Positions 40,403 through 55,000 of a stretch of 64,000 nucleotides of DNA are shown here, one piece after another (within the stretch, counting starts at the first letter, position 1; every line of letters begins with the position of its first letter). Below the pieces are notes generated by a model. It did no database searches, was not told where the DNA came from, and worked only from the letters and a program-made list of their open reading frames with translations. A program made the position numbers and the translations under genes. This stretch comes from Euwallacea fornicatus (Eukaryota > Arthropoda > Insecta > Coleoptera > Curculionidae), in the NCBI RefSeq assembly GCF_040115645.1, contig NW_027096036.1, positions 248,001-312,000 of the forward strand, given 5' to 3'.

Positions 40403-43400
40403 TGAAACTCGATAACTTCGGCAAATGTGGACCAAATTTGTTAAACAAAGTGTCAAATTAATCAGCTCGACGAGATCTTTAACATGACACAACACATCAG
40501 AATTGCATCTTGTTGAACTTCCAAGAAAAATAGTACTTTATGTGCTCAAACACGCAACTTTTGTGACTTTTCAAAATTTGAAACTCGATAACTTCGGCAA
40601 ATGTGGACCAAATTTGTTAAACAAAGTGTCAAATTAATCAGCTCGACGAGATCTTTAACATGACACAACACATCAGAATTGCATCTTGTTGAACTTCCAA
40701 GAAAAATAGTACTTTATGTGCTCAAACACGCAATTTTTGTGACTTTTCAAAATTTGAAACTCGATAACTTCGGCAAATGTGGACCAAATTTGTTAAACAA
40801 AGTGTCAAATTAATCAGCTCGACGAGATCTTTAACATGACACAACACATCAGAATTGCATCTTGTTGAACTTCCAAGAAAAATAGTACTTTATGTGCTCA
40901 AACACGCAACTTTTGTGACTTTTCAAAATTTGAAACTCGATAACTTCGGCAAATGAGGACCAAATTCCTTAAAGAAAGTGTCAAATTAATCAGCTCGACG
41001 AGATCTTTAACATGACACAACACATCAGAATTGCATCTTGTTGAACTTCCAAGAAAAATAGTACTTTATGTGCTCAAACACGCAACTTTTGTGACTTTTC
41101 AAAATTTGAAACTCGATAACTTCGGCAAATGAGGACCAAATTTGTTAAACAGAGTGTCAAATTAATCAGCTCGACGAGATTTTGAAGATGTCACAACACA
41201 TCAGAATTGCATCTTGTTGAACTTCCAAGAAAAATAGTACTTTATGTGCTCAAACACGCAATTTTTGTGACTTTTCAAAATTTGAAACTCGATAACTTCG
41301 GCAAATGTGGACCAAATTTGTTAAACAAAGTGTCAAATTAATCAGCTCGACGAGATCTTTAACATGACACAACACATCAGAATTGCATCTTGTTGAACTT
41401 CCAAGAAAAATAGTACTTTATGTGCTCAAACACGCAACTTTTGTGACTTTTCAAAATTTGAAACTCGATAACTTCGGCAAATGAGGACCAAATTCCTTAA
41501 AGAATGTGTCAAATTAATCAGCTCGACGAGATCTTTAACATGACACAACACATCAGAATTGCATCTTGTTGAACTTCCAAGAAAAATAGTACTTTATGTG
41601 CTCAAACACGCAACTTTTGTGACTTTTCAAAATTTGAAACTCGATAACTTCGGCAAATGTGGACCAAATTTGTTAAACAAAGTGTCAAATTAATCAGCTC
41701 GACGAGATCTTTAACATGACACAACACATCAGAATTGCATCTTGTTGAACTTCCAAGAAAAATAGTACTTTATGTGCTCAAACACGCAACTTTTGTGACT
41801 TTTCAAAATTTGAAACTCGATAACTTCGGCAAATGAGGACCAAATTCCTTAAAGAAAGTGTCAAATTAATCAGCTCGACGAGATCTTTAACATGACACAA
41901 CACATCAGAATTGCATCTTGTTGAACTTCCAAGAAAAATAGTACTTTATGTGCTCAAACACGCAACTTTTGTGACTTTTCAAAATTTGAAACTCGATATC
42001 TTCGGCAAATGAGGACCAAATTTGTTAAACAGAGTGTCAAATTAATCAGCTCGACGAGATTTTGAAGATGTCACAACACATCAGAATTGCATCTTGTTGA
42101 ACTTCCAAGAAAAATAGTACTTTATGTGCTCAAACACGCAATTTTTGTGACTTTTCAAAATTTGAAACTCGATAACTTCGGCAAATGAGTACCAAATTCC
42201 TTAAAGAAAGTGTCAAATTAATCAGCTCGACGAGATCTTTAACATGACACAACACATCAGAATTGCATCTTGTTGAACTTCCAAGAAAAATAGTACTTTA
42301 TGTGCTCAAACACGCAACTTTTGTGACTTTTCAAAATTTGAAACTCGATAACTTCGGCAAATGAGGACCAAATTTGTTAAACAAAGTGTCAAATTAATCA
42401 GCTCGACGAGATCTTTAACATGACACAACACATCAGAATTGCATCTTGTTGAACTTCCAAGAAAAATAGTACTTTATGTGCTCAAACACGCAATTTTTGT
42501 GACTTTTCAAAATTTGAAACTCGATAACTTCGGCAAATGTGGACCAAATTTGTTAAACAAAGTGTCAAATTAATCAGCTCGACGAGATCTTTAACATGAC
42601 ACAACACATCAGAATTGCATCTTGTTGAACTTCCAAGAAAAATAGTACTTTATGTGCTCAAACACGCAACTTTTGTGACTTTTCAAAATTTGAAACTCGA
42701 TAACTTCGGCAAATGAGGACCAAATTTGTTAAACAGAGTGTCAAATTAATCAGCTCGACGAGATTTTGAAGATGTCACAACACATCAGAATTGCATCTTG
42801 TTGAACTTCCAAGAAAAATAGTACTTTATGTGCTCAAACACGCAACTTTTGTGACTTTTCAAACTTTGAAACTCGATAACTTCGGCAAATGAGCACCAAA
42901 TTCCTTAAACAAAGTGTCAGATTAATCAGCTCGACGAGATCTTTAACATGACACAACACATCAGAATTGCATCTTGTTGAACTTCCAAGAAAAATAGTAC
43001 TTTATGTGCTCAAACACGCAACTTTTGTGACTTTTCAAAATTTGAAACTCGATAACTTCGGCAAATGAGGACCAAATTTGTTAAACAAAGTGTCAAATTA
43101 ATCAGCTCGACGAGATCTTTAACATGACACAACACATCAGAATTGCATCTTGTTGAACTTCCAAGAAAAATAGTACTTTATGTGCTCAAACACGCAACTT
43201 TTGTGACTTTTCAAACTTTGAAACTCGATAACTTCGGCAAATGAGCACCAAATTCCTTAAACAAAGTGTCAGATTAATCAGCTCGACGAGATCTTTAACA
43301 TGACACAACACATCAGAATTGCATCTTGTTGAACTTCCAAGAAAAATAGTACTTTATGTGCTCAAACACGCAACTTTTGTGACTTTTCAAAATTTGAAAC

Positions 43401-43736
43401 TCGATAACTTCGGCAAATGAGGACCAAATTTGTTAAACAAAGTGTCAAATTAATCAGCTCGACGAGATCTTTAACATGACACAACACATCAGAATTGCAT
43501 CTTGTTGAACTTCCAAGAAAAATAGTACTTTATGTGCTCAAACACGCAATTTTTGTGACTTTTCAAAATTTGAAACTCGATAACTTCGGCAAATGTGGAC
43601 CAAATTTGTTAAACAAAGTGTCAAATTAATCAGCTCGACGAGATCTTTAACATGACACAACACATCAGAATTGCATCTTGTTGAACTTCCAAGAAAAATA
43701 GTACTTTATGTGCTCAAACACGCAACTTTTGTGACT

Positions 43737-45144
43737 TTTCAAACTTTGAAACTCGATAACTTCGGCAAATGAGCACCAAATTCCTTAAACAAAGTGTCAG
43801 ATTAATCAGCTCGACGAGATCTTTAACATGACACAACACATCAGAATTGCATCTTGTTGAACTTCCAAGAAAAATAGTACTTTATGTGCTCAAACACGCA
43901 ACTTTTGTGACTTTTCAAAATTTGAAACTCGATAACTTCGGCAAATGAGGACCAAATTTGTTAAACAAAGTGTCAAATTAATCAGCTCGACGAGATCTTT
44001 AACATGACACAACACATCAGAATTGCATCTTGTTGAACTTCCAAGAAAAATAGTACTTTATGTGCTCAAACACGCAATTTTTGTGACTTTTCAAAATTTG
44101 AAACTCGATAACTTCGGCAAATGTGGACCAAATTTGTTAAACAAAGTGTCAAATTAATCAGCTCGACGAGATCTTTAACATGACACAACACATCAGAATT
44201 GCATCTTGTTGAACTTCCAAGAAAAATAGTACTTTATGTGCTCAAACACGCAACTTTTGTGACTTTTCAAAATTTGAAACTCGATAACTTCGGCAAATGA
44301 GTACCAAATTCCTTAAACAAAGTGTCAAATTAATCAGCTCGACGAGATCTTTAACATGACACAACACATCAGAATTGCATCTTGTTGAACTTCCAAGAAA
44401 AATAGTACTTTATGTGCTCAAACACGCAACTTTTGTGACTTTTCAAAATTTGAAACTCGATAACTTCGGCAAATGAGGACCAAATTTGTTAAACAAAGTG
44501 TCAAATTAATCAGCTCGACGAGATCTTTAACATGACACAACACATCAGAATTGCATCTTGTTGAACTTCCAAGAAAAATAGTACTTTATGTGCTCAAACA
44601 CGCAATTTTTGTGACTTTTCAAAATTTGAAACTCGATAACTTCGGCAAATGTGGACCAAATTTGTTAAACAAAGTGTCAAATTAATCAGCTCGACGAGAT
44701 CTTTAACATGACACAACACATCAGAATTGCATCTTGTTGAACTTCCAAGAAAAATAGTACTTTATGTGCTCAAACACGCAACTTTTGTGACTTTTCAAAA
44801 TTTGAAACTCGATAACTTCGGCAAATGAGGACCAAATTCCTTAAAGAAAGTGTCAAATTAATCAGCTCGACGAGATCTTTAACATGACACAACACATCAG
44901 AATTGCATCTTGTTGAACTTCCAAGAAAAATAGTACTTTATGTGCTCAAACACGCAACTTTTGTGACTTTTCAAAATTTGAAACTCGATAACTTCGGCAA
45001 ATGAGGACCAAATTTGTTAAACAGAGTGTCAAATTAATCAGCTCGACGAGATTTTGAAGATGTCACAACACATCAGAATTGCATCTTGTTGAACTTCCAA
45101 GAAAAATAGTACTTTATGTGCTCAAACACGCAACTTTTGTGACT
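43737..45144. repeat. 8-monomer higher-order unit, instance 1
   Basis: The unit is 1408 bp. Its order is: agcacc with caaaCtttg; aggacc/aaacaaag; tggacc; agtacc/aaacaaag; aggacc/aaacaaag; tggacc; aggacc/aaagaaag; aggacc/aaacagag. The same eight-step order recurs at 49,193-50,600 and again, with two more monomers, from 50,601. The offset between the first two instances is 5456 bp (31 monomers). Confidence 0.88.
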
Positions 45145-46059
45145 TTTCAAACTTTGAAACTCGATAACTTCGGCAAATGAGCACCAAATTCCTTAAACAA
45201 AGTGTCAGATTAATCAGCTCGACGAGATCTTTAACATGACACAACACATCAGAATTGCATCTTGTTGAACTTCCAAGAAAAATAGTACTTTATGTGCTCA
45301 AACACGCAACTTTTGTGACTTTTCAAAATTTGAAACTCGATAACTTCGGCAAATGAGGACCAAATTTGTTAAACAAAGTGTCAAATTAATCAGCTCGACG
45401 AGATCTTTAACATGACACAACACATCAGAATTGCATCTTGTTGAACTTCCAAGAAAAATAGTACTTTATGTGCTCAAACACGCAATTTTTGTGACTTTTC
45501 AAAATTTGAAACTCGATAACTTCGGCAAATGTGGACCAAATTTGTTAAACAAAGTGTCAAATTAATCAGCTCGACGAGATCTTTAACATGACACAACACA
45601 TCAGAATTGCATCTTGTTGAACTTCCAAGAAAAATAGTACTTTATGTGCTCAAACACGCAACTTTTGTGACTTTTCAAAATTTGAAACTCGATAACTTCG
45701 GCAAATGAGGACCAAATTCCTTAAAGAAAGTGTCAAATTAATCAGCTCGACGAGATCTTTAACATGACACAACACATCAGAATTGCATCTTGTTGAACTT
45801 CCAAGAAAAATAGTACTTTATGTGCTCAAACACGCAACTTTTGTGACTTTTCAAAATTTGAAACTCGATAACTTCGGCAAATGAGGACCAAATTTGTTAA
45901 ACAGAGTGTCAAATTAATCAGCTCGACGAGATTTTGAAGATGTCACAACACATCAGAATTGCATCTTGTTGAACTTCCAAGAAAAATAGTACTTTATGTG
46001 CTCAAACACGCAACTTTTGTGACTTTTCAAAATTTGAAACTCGATAACTTCGGCAAATG

Positions 46060-47113
46060 AGGACCAAATTCCTTAAAGAAAGTGTCAAATTAATCAGCTC
46101 GACGAGATCTTTAACATGACACAACACATCAGAATTGCATCTTGTTGAACTTCCAAGAAAAATAGTACTTTATGTGCTCAAACACGCAACTTTTGTGACT
46201 TTTCAAAATTTGAAACTCGATAACTTCGGCAAATGTGGACCAAATTTGTTAAACAAAGTGTCAAATTAATCAGCTCGACGAGATCTTTAACATGACACAA
46301 CACATCAGAATTGCATCTTGTTGAACTTCCAAGAAAAATAGTACTTTATGTGCTCAAACACGCAACTTTTGTGACTTTTCAAAATTTGAAACTCGATAAC
46401 TTCGGCAAATGTGGACCAAATTTGTTAAACAAAGTGTCAAATTAATCAGCTCGACGAGATCTTTAACATGACACAACACATCAGAATTGCATCTTGTTGA
46501 ACTTCCAAGAAAAATAGTACTTTATGTGCTCAAACACGCAACTTTTGTGACTTTTCAAAATTTGAAACTCGATAACTTCGGCAAATGAGGACCAAATTCC
46601 TTAAAGAAAGTGTCAAATTAATCAGCTCGACGAGATCTTTAACATGACACAACACATCAGAATTGCATCTTGTTGAACTTCCAAGAAAAATAGTACTTTA
46701 TGTGCTCAAACACGCAACTTTTGTGACTTTTCAAAATTTGAAACTCGATAACTTCGGCAAATGTGGACCAAATTTGTTAAACAAAGTGTCAAATTAATCA
46801 GCTCGACGAGATCTTTAACATGACACAACACATCAGAATTGCATCTTGTTGAACTTCCAAGAAAAATAGTACTTTATGTGCTCAAACACGCAACTTTTGT
46901 GACTTTTCAAAATTTGAAACTCGATAACTTCGGCAAATGAGGACCAAATTCCTTAAAGAAAGTGTCAAATTAATCAGCTCGACGAGATCTTTAACATGAC
47001 ACAACACATCAGAATTGCATCTTGTTGAACTTCCAAGAAAAATAGTACTTTATGTGCTCAAACACGCAACTTTTGTGACTTTTCAAAATTTGAAACTCGA
47101 TAACTTCGGCAAA
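46060..47113. repeat. 11-monomer-offset segment, copy 1
   Basis: The series aggacc/aaagaaag, tggacc, tggacc, aggacc/aaagaaag, tggacc, aggacc/aaagaaag, aggacc/aaacagag repeats at about 47,996-49,049, an offset of 1936 bp (11 monomers; anchor aaatgtggac at 46231 and 48167). All tggacc monomers here are the cgcaaC form, unlike the cgcaaT form in the 8-mer unit. Confidence 0.85.
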
Positions 47114-47995
47114 TGAGGACCAAATTTGTTAAACAGAGTGTCAAATTAATCAGCTCGACGAGATTTTGAAGATGTCACAACACATCAGAATTGCATCTTG
47201 TTGAACTTCCAAGAAAAATAGTACTTTATGTGCTCAAACACGCAACTTTTGTGACTTTTCAAAATTTGAAACTCGATAACTTCGGCAAATGAGTACCAAA
47301 TTCCTTAAACAAAGTGTCAAATTAATCAACTCGACGAGATCTTTAACATGACACAACACATCAGAATTGCATCTTGTTGAACTTCCAAGAAAAATAGTAC
47401 TTTATGTGCTCAAACACGCAACTTTTGTGACTTTTCAAAATTTGAAACTCGATAACTTCGGCAAATGAGGACCAAATTTGTTAAACAGAGTGTCAAATTA
47501 ATCAGCTCGACGAGATTTTGAAGATGTCACAACACATCAGAATTGCATCTTGTTGAACTTCCAAGAAAAATAGTACTTTATGTGCTCAAACACGCAACTT
47601 TTGTGACTTTTCAAAATTTGAAACTCGATAACTTCGGCAAATGAGGACCAAATTCCTTAAAGAAAGTGTCAAATTAATCAGCTCGACGAGATCTTTAACA
47701 TGACACAACACATCAGAATTGCATCTTGTTGAACTTCCAAGAAAAATAGTACTTTATGTGCTCAAACACGCAACTTTTGTGACTTTTCAAAATTTGAAAC
47801 TCGATAACTTCGGCAAATGAGGACCAAATTTGTTAAACAGAGTGTCAAATTAATCAGCTCGACGAGATTTTGAAGATGTCACAACACATCAGAATTGCAT
47901 CTTGTTGAACTTCCAAGAAAAATAGTACTTTATGTGCTCAAACACGCAACTTTTGTGACTTTTCAAAATTTGAAACTCGATAACTTCGGCAAATG

Positions 47996-49049
47996 AGGAC
48001 CAAATTCCTTAAAGAAAGTGTCAAATTAATCAGCTCGACGAGATCTTTAACATGACACAACACATCAGAATTGCATCTTGTTGAACTTCCAAGAAAAATA
48101 GTACTTTATGTGCTCAAACACGCAACTTTTGTGACTTTTCAAAATTTGAAACTCGATAACTTCGGCAAATGTGGACCAAATTTGTTAAACAAAGTGTCAA
48201 ATTAATCAGCTCGACGAGATCTTTAACATGACACAACACATCAGAATTGCATCTTGTTGAACTTCCAAGAAAAATAGTACTTTATGTGCTCAAACACGCA
48301 ACTTTTGTGACTTTTCAAAATTTGAAACTCGATAACTTCGGCAAATGTGGACCAAATTTGTTAAACAAAGTGTCAAATTAATCAGCTCGACGAGATCTTT
48401 AACATGACACAACACATCAGAATTGCATCTTGTTGAACTTCCAAGAAAAATAGTACTTTATGTGCTCAAACACGCAACTTTTGTGACTTTTCAAAATTTG
48501 AAACTCGATAACTTCGGCAAATGAGGACCAAATTCCTTAAAGAAAGTGTCAAATTAATCAGCTCGACGAGATCTTTAACATGACACAACACATCAGAATT
48601 GCATCTTGTTGAACTTCCAAGAAAAATAGTACTTTATGTGCTCAAACACGCAACTTTTGTGACTTTTCAAAATTTGAAACTCGATAACTTCGGCAAATGT
48701 GGACCAAATTTGTTAAACAAAGTGTCAAATTAATCAGCTCGACGAGATCTTTAACATGACACAACACATCAGAATTGCATCTTGTTGAACTTCCAAGAAA
48801 AATAGTACTTTATGTGCTCAAACACGCAACTTTTGTGACTTTTCAAAATTTGAAACTCGATAACTTCGGCAAATGAGGACCAAATTCCTTAAAGAAAGTG
48901 TCAAATTAATCAGCTCGACGAGATCTTTAACATGACACAACACATCAGAATTGCATCTTGTTGAACTTCCAAGAAAAATAGTACTTTATGTGCTCAAACA
49001 CGCAACTTTTGTGACTTTTCAAAATTTGAAACTCGATAACTTCGGCAAA
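47996..49049. repeat. 11-monomer-offset segment, copy 2
   Basis: This is the partner of 46,060-47,113. It leads directly into the second instance of the 8-monomer unit, whereas copy 1 is preceded by a partial 8-mer unit at 45,145-46,000. Confidence 0.85.
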
Positions 49050-49192
49050 TGAGGACCAAATTTGTTAAACAGAGTGTCAAATTAATCAGCTCGACGAGAT
49101 TTTGAAGATGTCACAACACATCAGAATTGCATCTTGTTGAACTTCCAAGAAAAATAGTACTTTATGTGCTCAAACACGCAACTTTTGTGACT

Positions 49193-52010
49193 TTTCAAAC
49201 TTTGAAACTCGATAACTTCGGCAAATGAGCACCAAATTCCTTAAACAAAGTGTCAGATTAATCAGCTCGACGAGATCTTTAACATGACACAACACATCAG
49301 AATTGCATCTTGTTGAACTTCCAAGAAAAATAGTACTTTATGTGCTCAAACACGCAACTTTTGTGACTTTTCAAAATTTGAAACTCGATAACTTCGGCAA
49401 ATGAGGACCAAATTTGTTAAACAAAGTGTCAAATTAATCAGCTCGACGAGATCTTTAACATGACACAACACATCAGAATTGCATCTTGTTGAACTTCCAA
49501 GAAAAATAGTACTTTATGTGCTCAAACACGCAATTTTTGTGACTTTTCAAAATTTGAAACTCGATAACTTCGGCAAATGTGGACCAAATTTGTTAAACAA
49601 AGTGTCAAATTAATCAGCTCGACGAGATCTTTAACATGACACAACACATCAGAATTGCATCTTGTTGAACTTCCAAGAAAAATAGTACTTTATGTGCTCA
49701 AACACGCAACTTTTGTGACTTTTCAAAATTTGAAACTCGATAACTTCGGCAAATGAGTACCAAATTCCTTAAACAAAGTGTCAAATTAATCAGCTCGACG
49801 AGATCTTTAACATGACACAACACATCAGAATTGCATCTTGTTGAACTTCCAAGAAAAATAGTACTTTATGTGCTCAAACACGCAACTTTTGTGACTTTTC
49901 AAAATTTGAAACTCGATAACTTCGGCAAATGAGGACCAAATTTGTTAAACAAAGTGTCAAATTAATCAGCTCGACGAGATCTTTAACATGACACAACACA
50001 TCAGAATTGCATCTTGTTGAACTTCCAAGAAAAATAGTACTTTATGTGCTCAAACACGCAATTTTTGTGACTTTTCAAAATTTGAAACTCGATAACTTCG
50101 GCAAATGTGGACCAAATTTGTTAAACAAAGTGTCAAATTAATCAGCTCGACGAGATCTTTAACATGACACAACACATCAGAATTGCATCTTGTTGAACTT
50201 CCAAGAAAAATAGTACTTTATGTGCTCAAACACGCAACTTTTGTGACTTTTCAAAATTTGAAACTCGATAACTTCGGCAAATGAGGACCAAATTCCTTAA
50301 AGAAAGTGTCAAATTAATCAGCTCGACGAGATCTTTAACATGACACAACACATCAGAATTGCATCTTGTTGAACTTCCAAGAAAAATAGTACTTTATGTG
50401 CTCAAACACGCAACTTTTGTGACTTTTCAAAATTTGAAACTCGATAACTTCGGCAAATGAGGACCAAATTTGTTAAACAGAGTGTCAAATTAATCAGCTC
50501 GACGAGATTTTGAAGATGTCACAACACATCAGAATTGCATCTTGTTGAACTTCCAAGAAAAATAGTACTTTATGTGCTCAAACACGCAACTTTTGTGACT
50601 TTTCAAACTTTGAAACTCGATAACTTCGGCAAATGAGCACCAAATTCCTTAAACAAAGTGTCAGATTAATCAGCTCGACGAGATCTTTAACATGACACAA
50701 CACATCAGAATTGCATCTTGTTGAACTTCCAAGAAAAATAGTACTTTATGTGCTCAAACACGCAACTTTTGTGACTTTTCAAAATTTGAAACTCGATAAC
50801 TTCGGCAAATGAGGACCAAATTTGTTAAACAAAGTGTCAAATTAATCAGCTCGACGAGATCTTTAACATGACACAACACATCAGAATTGCATCTTGTTGA
50901 ACTTCCAAGAAAAATAGTACTTTATGTGCTCAAACACGCAATTTTTGTGACTTTTCAAAATTTGAAACTCGATAACTTCGGCAAATGTGGACCAAATTTG
51001 TTAAACAAAGTGTCAAATTAATCAGCTCGACGAGATCTTTAACATGACACAACACATCAGAATTGCATCTTGTTGAACTTCCAAGAAAAATAGTACTTTA
51101 TGTGCTCAAACACGCAACTTTTGTGACTTTTCAAAATTTGAAACTCGATAACTTCGGCAAATGAGTACCAAATTCCTTAAACAAAGTGTCAAATTAATCA
51201 GCTCGACGAGATCTTTAACATGACACAACACATCAGAATTGCATCTTGTTGAACTTCCAAGAAAAATAGTACTTTATGTGCTCAAACACGCAACTTTTGT
51301 GACTTTTCAAAATTTGAAACTCGATAACTTCGGCAAATGAGGACCAAATTTGTTAAACAAAGTGTCAAATTAATCAGCTTGACGAGATCTTTAACATGAC
51401 ACAACACATCAGAATTGCATCTTGTTGAACTTCCAAGAAAAATAGTACTTTATGTGCTCAAACACGCAATTTTTGTGACTTTTCAAAATTTGAAACTCGA
51501 TAACTTCGGCAAATGTGGACCAAATTTGTTAAACAAAGTGTCAAATTAATCAGCTCGACGAGATCTTTAACATGACACAACACATCAGAATTGCATCTTG
51601 TTGAACTTCCAAGAAAAATAGTACTTTATGTGCTCAAACACGCAACTTTTGTGACTTTTCAAAATTTGAAACTCGATAACTTCGGCAAATGAGGACCAAA
51701 TTCCTTAAAGAAAGTGTCAAATTAATCAGCTCGACGAGATCTTTAACATGACACAACACATCAGAATTGCATCTTGTTGAACTTCCAAGAAAAATAGTAC
51801 TTTATGTGCTCAAACACGCAACTTTTGTGACTTTTCAAAATTTGAAACTCGATAACTTCGGCAAATGAGGACCAAATTTGTTAAACAGAGTGTCAAATTA
51901 ATCAGCTCGACGAGATTTTGAAGATGTCACAACACATCAGAATTGCATCTTGTTGAACTTCCAAGAAAAATAGTACTTTATGTGCTCAAACACGCAATTT
52001 TTGTGACTTT
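49193..52010. repeat. Two consecutive 8-monomer higher-order units
   Basis: Two 1408-bp units follow each other, starting at 49,193 and 50,601, with the eight-step order described for 43,737. After the second unit an extra pair (cgcaattttt/agtacc/aaagaaag and aggacc/aaacagag) separates it from a third start at 52,361. The second unit carries a private cagctTgacg near 51,380. This is the clearest tandem higher-order repeat in the homogeneous zone. Confidence 0.88.
49272..49447. repeat. Reference monomer (aggacc/tttgtt/aaacaaag type)
   Basis: This is a clean 176-bp copy chosen as the reference, starting at gagatcttta and ending at cagctcgac. It has 60 G/C bases (34%). On the given strand stops fall in all three frames: TAA at monomer positions 9, 118, 147 and 164, TGA at 14, 43, 93, 108 and 131, and TAG at 60. 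The reverse strand also has a stop in each frame. It carries five CpG sites, one spanning the monomer junction. Dyad 1 occupies positions 80-94 (degenerate in this variant) and dyad 2 positions 98-112. An AGATCT (BglII) sequence lies at the start, an AGTACT (ScaI) sequence near position 61, and AGCT (AluI) near the end. The 8-bp palindrome CAAATTTG follows the site after 'caaatg'. Confidence 0.95.
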
Positions 52011-55000
52011 TCAAAATTTGAAACTCGATAACTTCGGCAAATGAGTACCAAATTCCTTAAAGAAAGTGTCAAATTAATCAGCTCGACGAGATCTTTAACA
52101 TGACACAACACATCAGAATTGCATCTTGTTGAACTTCCAAGAAAAATAGTACTTTATGTGCTCAAACACGCAACTTTTGTGACTTTTCAAAATTTGAAAC
52201 TCGATAACTTCGGCAAATGAGGACCAAATTTGTTAAACAGAGTGTCAAATTAATCAGCTCGACGAGATTTTGAAGATGTCACAACACATCAGAATTGCAT
52301 CTTGTTGAACTTCCAAGAAAAATAGTACTTTATGTGCTCAAACACGCAACTTTTGTGACTTTTCAAACTTTGAAACTCGATAACTTCGGCAAATGAGCAC
52401 CAAATTCCTTAAACAAAGTGTCAGATTAATCAGCTCGACGAGATCTTTAACATGACACAACACATCAGAATTGCATCTTGTTGAACTTCCAAGAAAAATA
52501 GTACTTTATGTGCTCAAACACGCAACTTTTGTGACTTTTCAAAATTTGAAACTCGATAACTTCGGCAAATGAGGACCAAATTTGTTAAACAAAGTGTCAA
52601 ATTAATCAGCTCGACGAGATCTTTAACATGACACAACACATCAGAATTGCATCTTGTTGAACTTCCAAGAAAAATAGTACTTTATGTGCTCAAACACGCA
52701 ATTTTTGTGACTTTTCAAAATTTGAAACTCGATAACTTCGGCAAATGTGGACCAAATTTGTTAAACAAAGTGTCAAATTAATCAGCTCGACGAGATCTTT
52801 AACATGACACAACACATCAGAATTGCATCTTGTTGAACTTCCAAGAAAAATAGTACTTTATGTGCTCAAACACGCAACTTTTGTGACTTTTCAAAATTTG
52901 AAACTCGATAACTTCGGCAAATGAGTACCAAATTCCTTAAACAAAGTGTCAAATTAATCAACTCGACGAGATCTTTAACATGACACAACACATCAGAATT
53001 GCATCTTGTTGAACTTCCAAGAAAAATAGTACTTTATGTGCTCAAACACGCAACTTTTGTGACTTTTCAAAATTTGAAACTCGATAACTTCGGCAAATGA
53101 GCACCAAATTCCTTAAACAAAGTGTCAGATTAATCAGCTCGACGAGATCTTTAACATGACCCAACACATCATGCTTGCATCTTGTTGAACTTCCAAGACA
53201 AATAGTACTTTATGTGCTCAAACACACAACTTGTGTGACTTTTCAAACTTTGAAGCTCGATAACTTCGGCAAATGATGACCAAATTTGTTAAACAAAGTG
53301 TCAAATTAATCAGCTCGACGAGATCTTTAACATGACACAACACATCAGAATTGCATCTTGTTGAACTTCCAAGAAAAATAGTACTTTATGTGCTCAAACA
53401 CGCAACTTTTGTGACTTTTCAAAATTTGAAACTCGATAACTTCGGCAAATGAGGACCAAATTTGTTAAACAGAGTGTCAAATTAATCAGCTCAACGAGAT
53501 TTTGAAGATGTCACAACACATCAGAAATGCATCTTGTTGAACTTCCAAGAAAAATAGTACTTTATGTGCTCAAACACGCAATTTTTGTGACTTTTCAAAA
53601 TTTGAAACTCGATAACTTCGGCAAATGAGTACCAAATTCCTTAAAGAAAGTGTCAAATTAATCAGCTCGACGAGATCTTTAACATGACACAACACATCAG
53701 AATTGCATCTTGTTGAACTTCCAAGAAAAATAGTACTTTATGTGCTCAAACACACAACTTGTGTGACTTTTCAAACTTTGAAGCTCGATAACTTCGGCAA
53801 ATGATGACCAAATTTGTTAAACAAAGTGTCAAATTAATCAGCTCGACGAGATCTTTAACATGACATAACACATCAGAATTGCATCTTGTTGAACTTCCAA
53901 GAAAAATAGTACTTTATGTGCTCAAACACGCAACTTTTGTGACTTTTCAAAATTTGAAACTCGATAACTTCGGCAAATGAGGACCAAATTTGTTAAACAG
54001 AGTGTCAAATTAATCAGCTCGACGAGATTTTGAAGATGTCACAACACATCAGAATTGCATCTTGTTGAACTTCCAAGAAAAATAGTACTTTATGTGCTCA
54101 AACACGCAACTTTTGTGACTTTTCAAAATTTGAAACTCGATAACTTCGGCAAATGAGGACCAAATTTGTTAAACAGAGTGTCAAATTAATCAGCTCGACG
54201 AGATTTTGAAGATGTCACAACACATCAGAATTGCATCTTGTTGAACTTCCAAGAAAAATAGTACTTTATGTGCTCAAACACGCAATTTTTGTGACTTTTC
54301 AAAATTTGAAACTCGATAACTTCGGCAAATGAGTACCAAATTCCTTAAAGAAAGTGTCAAATTAATCAGCTCGACGAGATCTTTAACATGACACAACACA
54401 TCAGAATTGCATCTTGTTGAACTTCCAAGAAAAATAGTACTTTATGTGCTCAAACACGCAACTTTTGTGACTTTTCAAAATTTGAAACTCGATAACTTCG
54501 GCAAATGAGGACCAAATTTGTTAAACAGAGTGTCAAATTAATCAGCTCGACGAGATTTTGAAGATGTCACAACACATCAGAATTGCATCTTGTTGAACTT
54601 CCAAGAAAAATAGTACTTTATGTGCTCAAACACGCAACTTTTGTGACTTTTCAAAATTTGAAACTCGATAACTTCGGCAAATGAGGACCAAATTTGTTAA
54701 ACAGAGTGTCAAATTAATCAGCTCGACGAGATTTTGAAGATGTCACAACACATCAGAATTGCATCTTGTTGAACTTCCAAGAAAAATAGTACTTTATGTG
54801 CTCAAACACGCAACTTTTGTGACTTTTCAAAATTTGAAACTCGATAACTTCGGCAAATGAGGACCAAATTTGTTAAAAAGAGTGTCAAATTAATCAGCTC
54901 GACGAGATTTTGAAGATGTCACAACACATCAGAATTGCATCTTGTTGAACTTCCAAGAAAAATAGTACTTTATGTGCTCAAACACGCAACTTTTGTGACT

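Larger units (their letters stand above)
35560..53150. repeat. Most homogeneous zone of the array
   Basis: Nearly all monomers here have cgcaa(c/t)ttttgtg with caaaAtttg. They differ mainly in the cassette after 'caaatg': aggacc/tttgtt/aaacagag, aggacc/ttcctt/aaagaaag, tggacc/tttgtt/aaacaaag, agtacc, or agcacc with caaaCtttg and tgtcaGatt. Intact dyad 1 is almost absent; I saw it only in the ccc/atgctt monomers near 37,920 and 40,030. Private substitutions are few, for example catgaTac (35,736), ttcAgcaaat (39,715), gaaTgtgtc (about 41,504), gatatcttcgg (about 41,998) and gctTgacg (about 51,380). The zone looks recently amplified. Confidence 0.75.
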
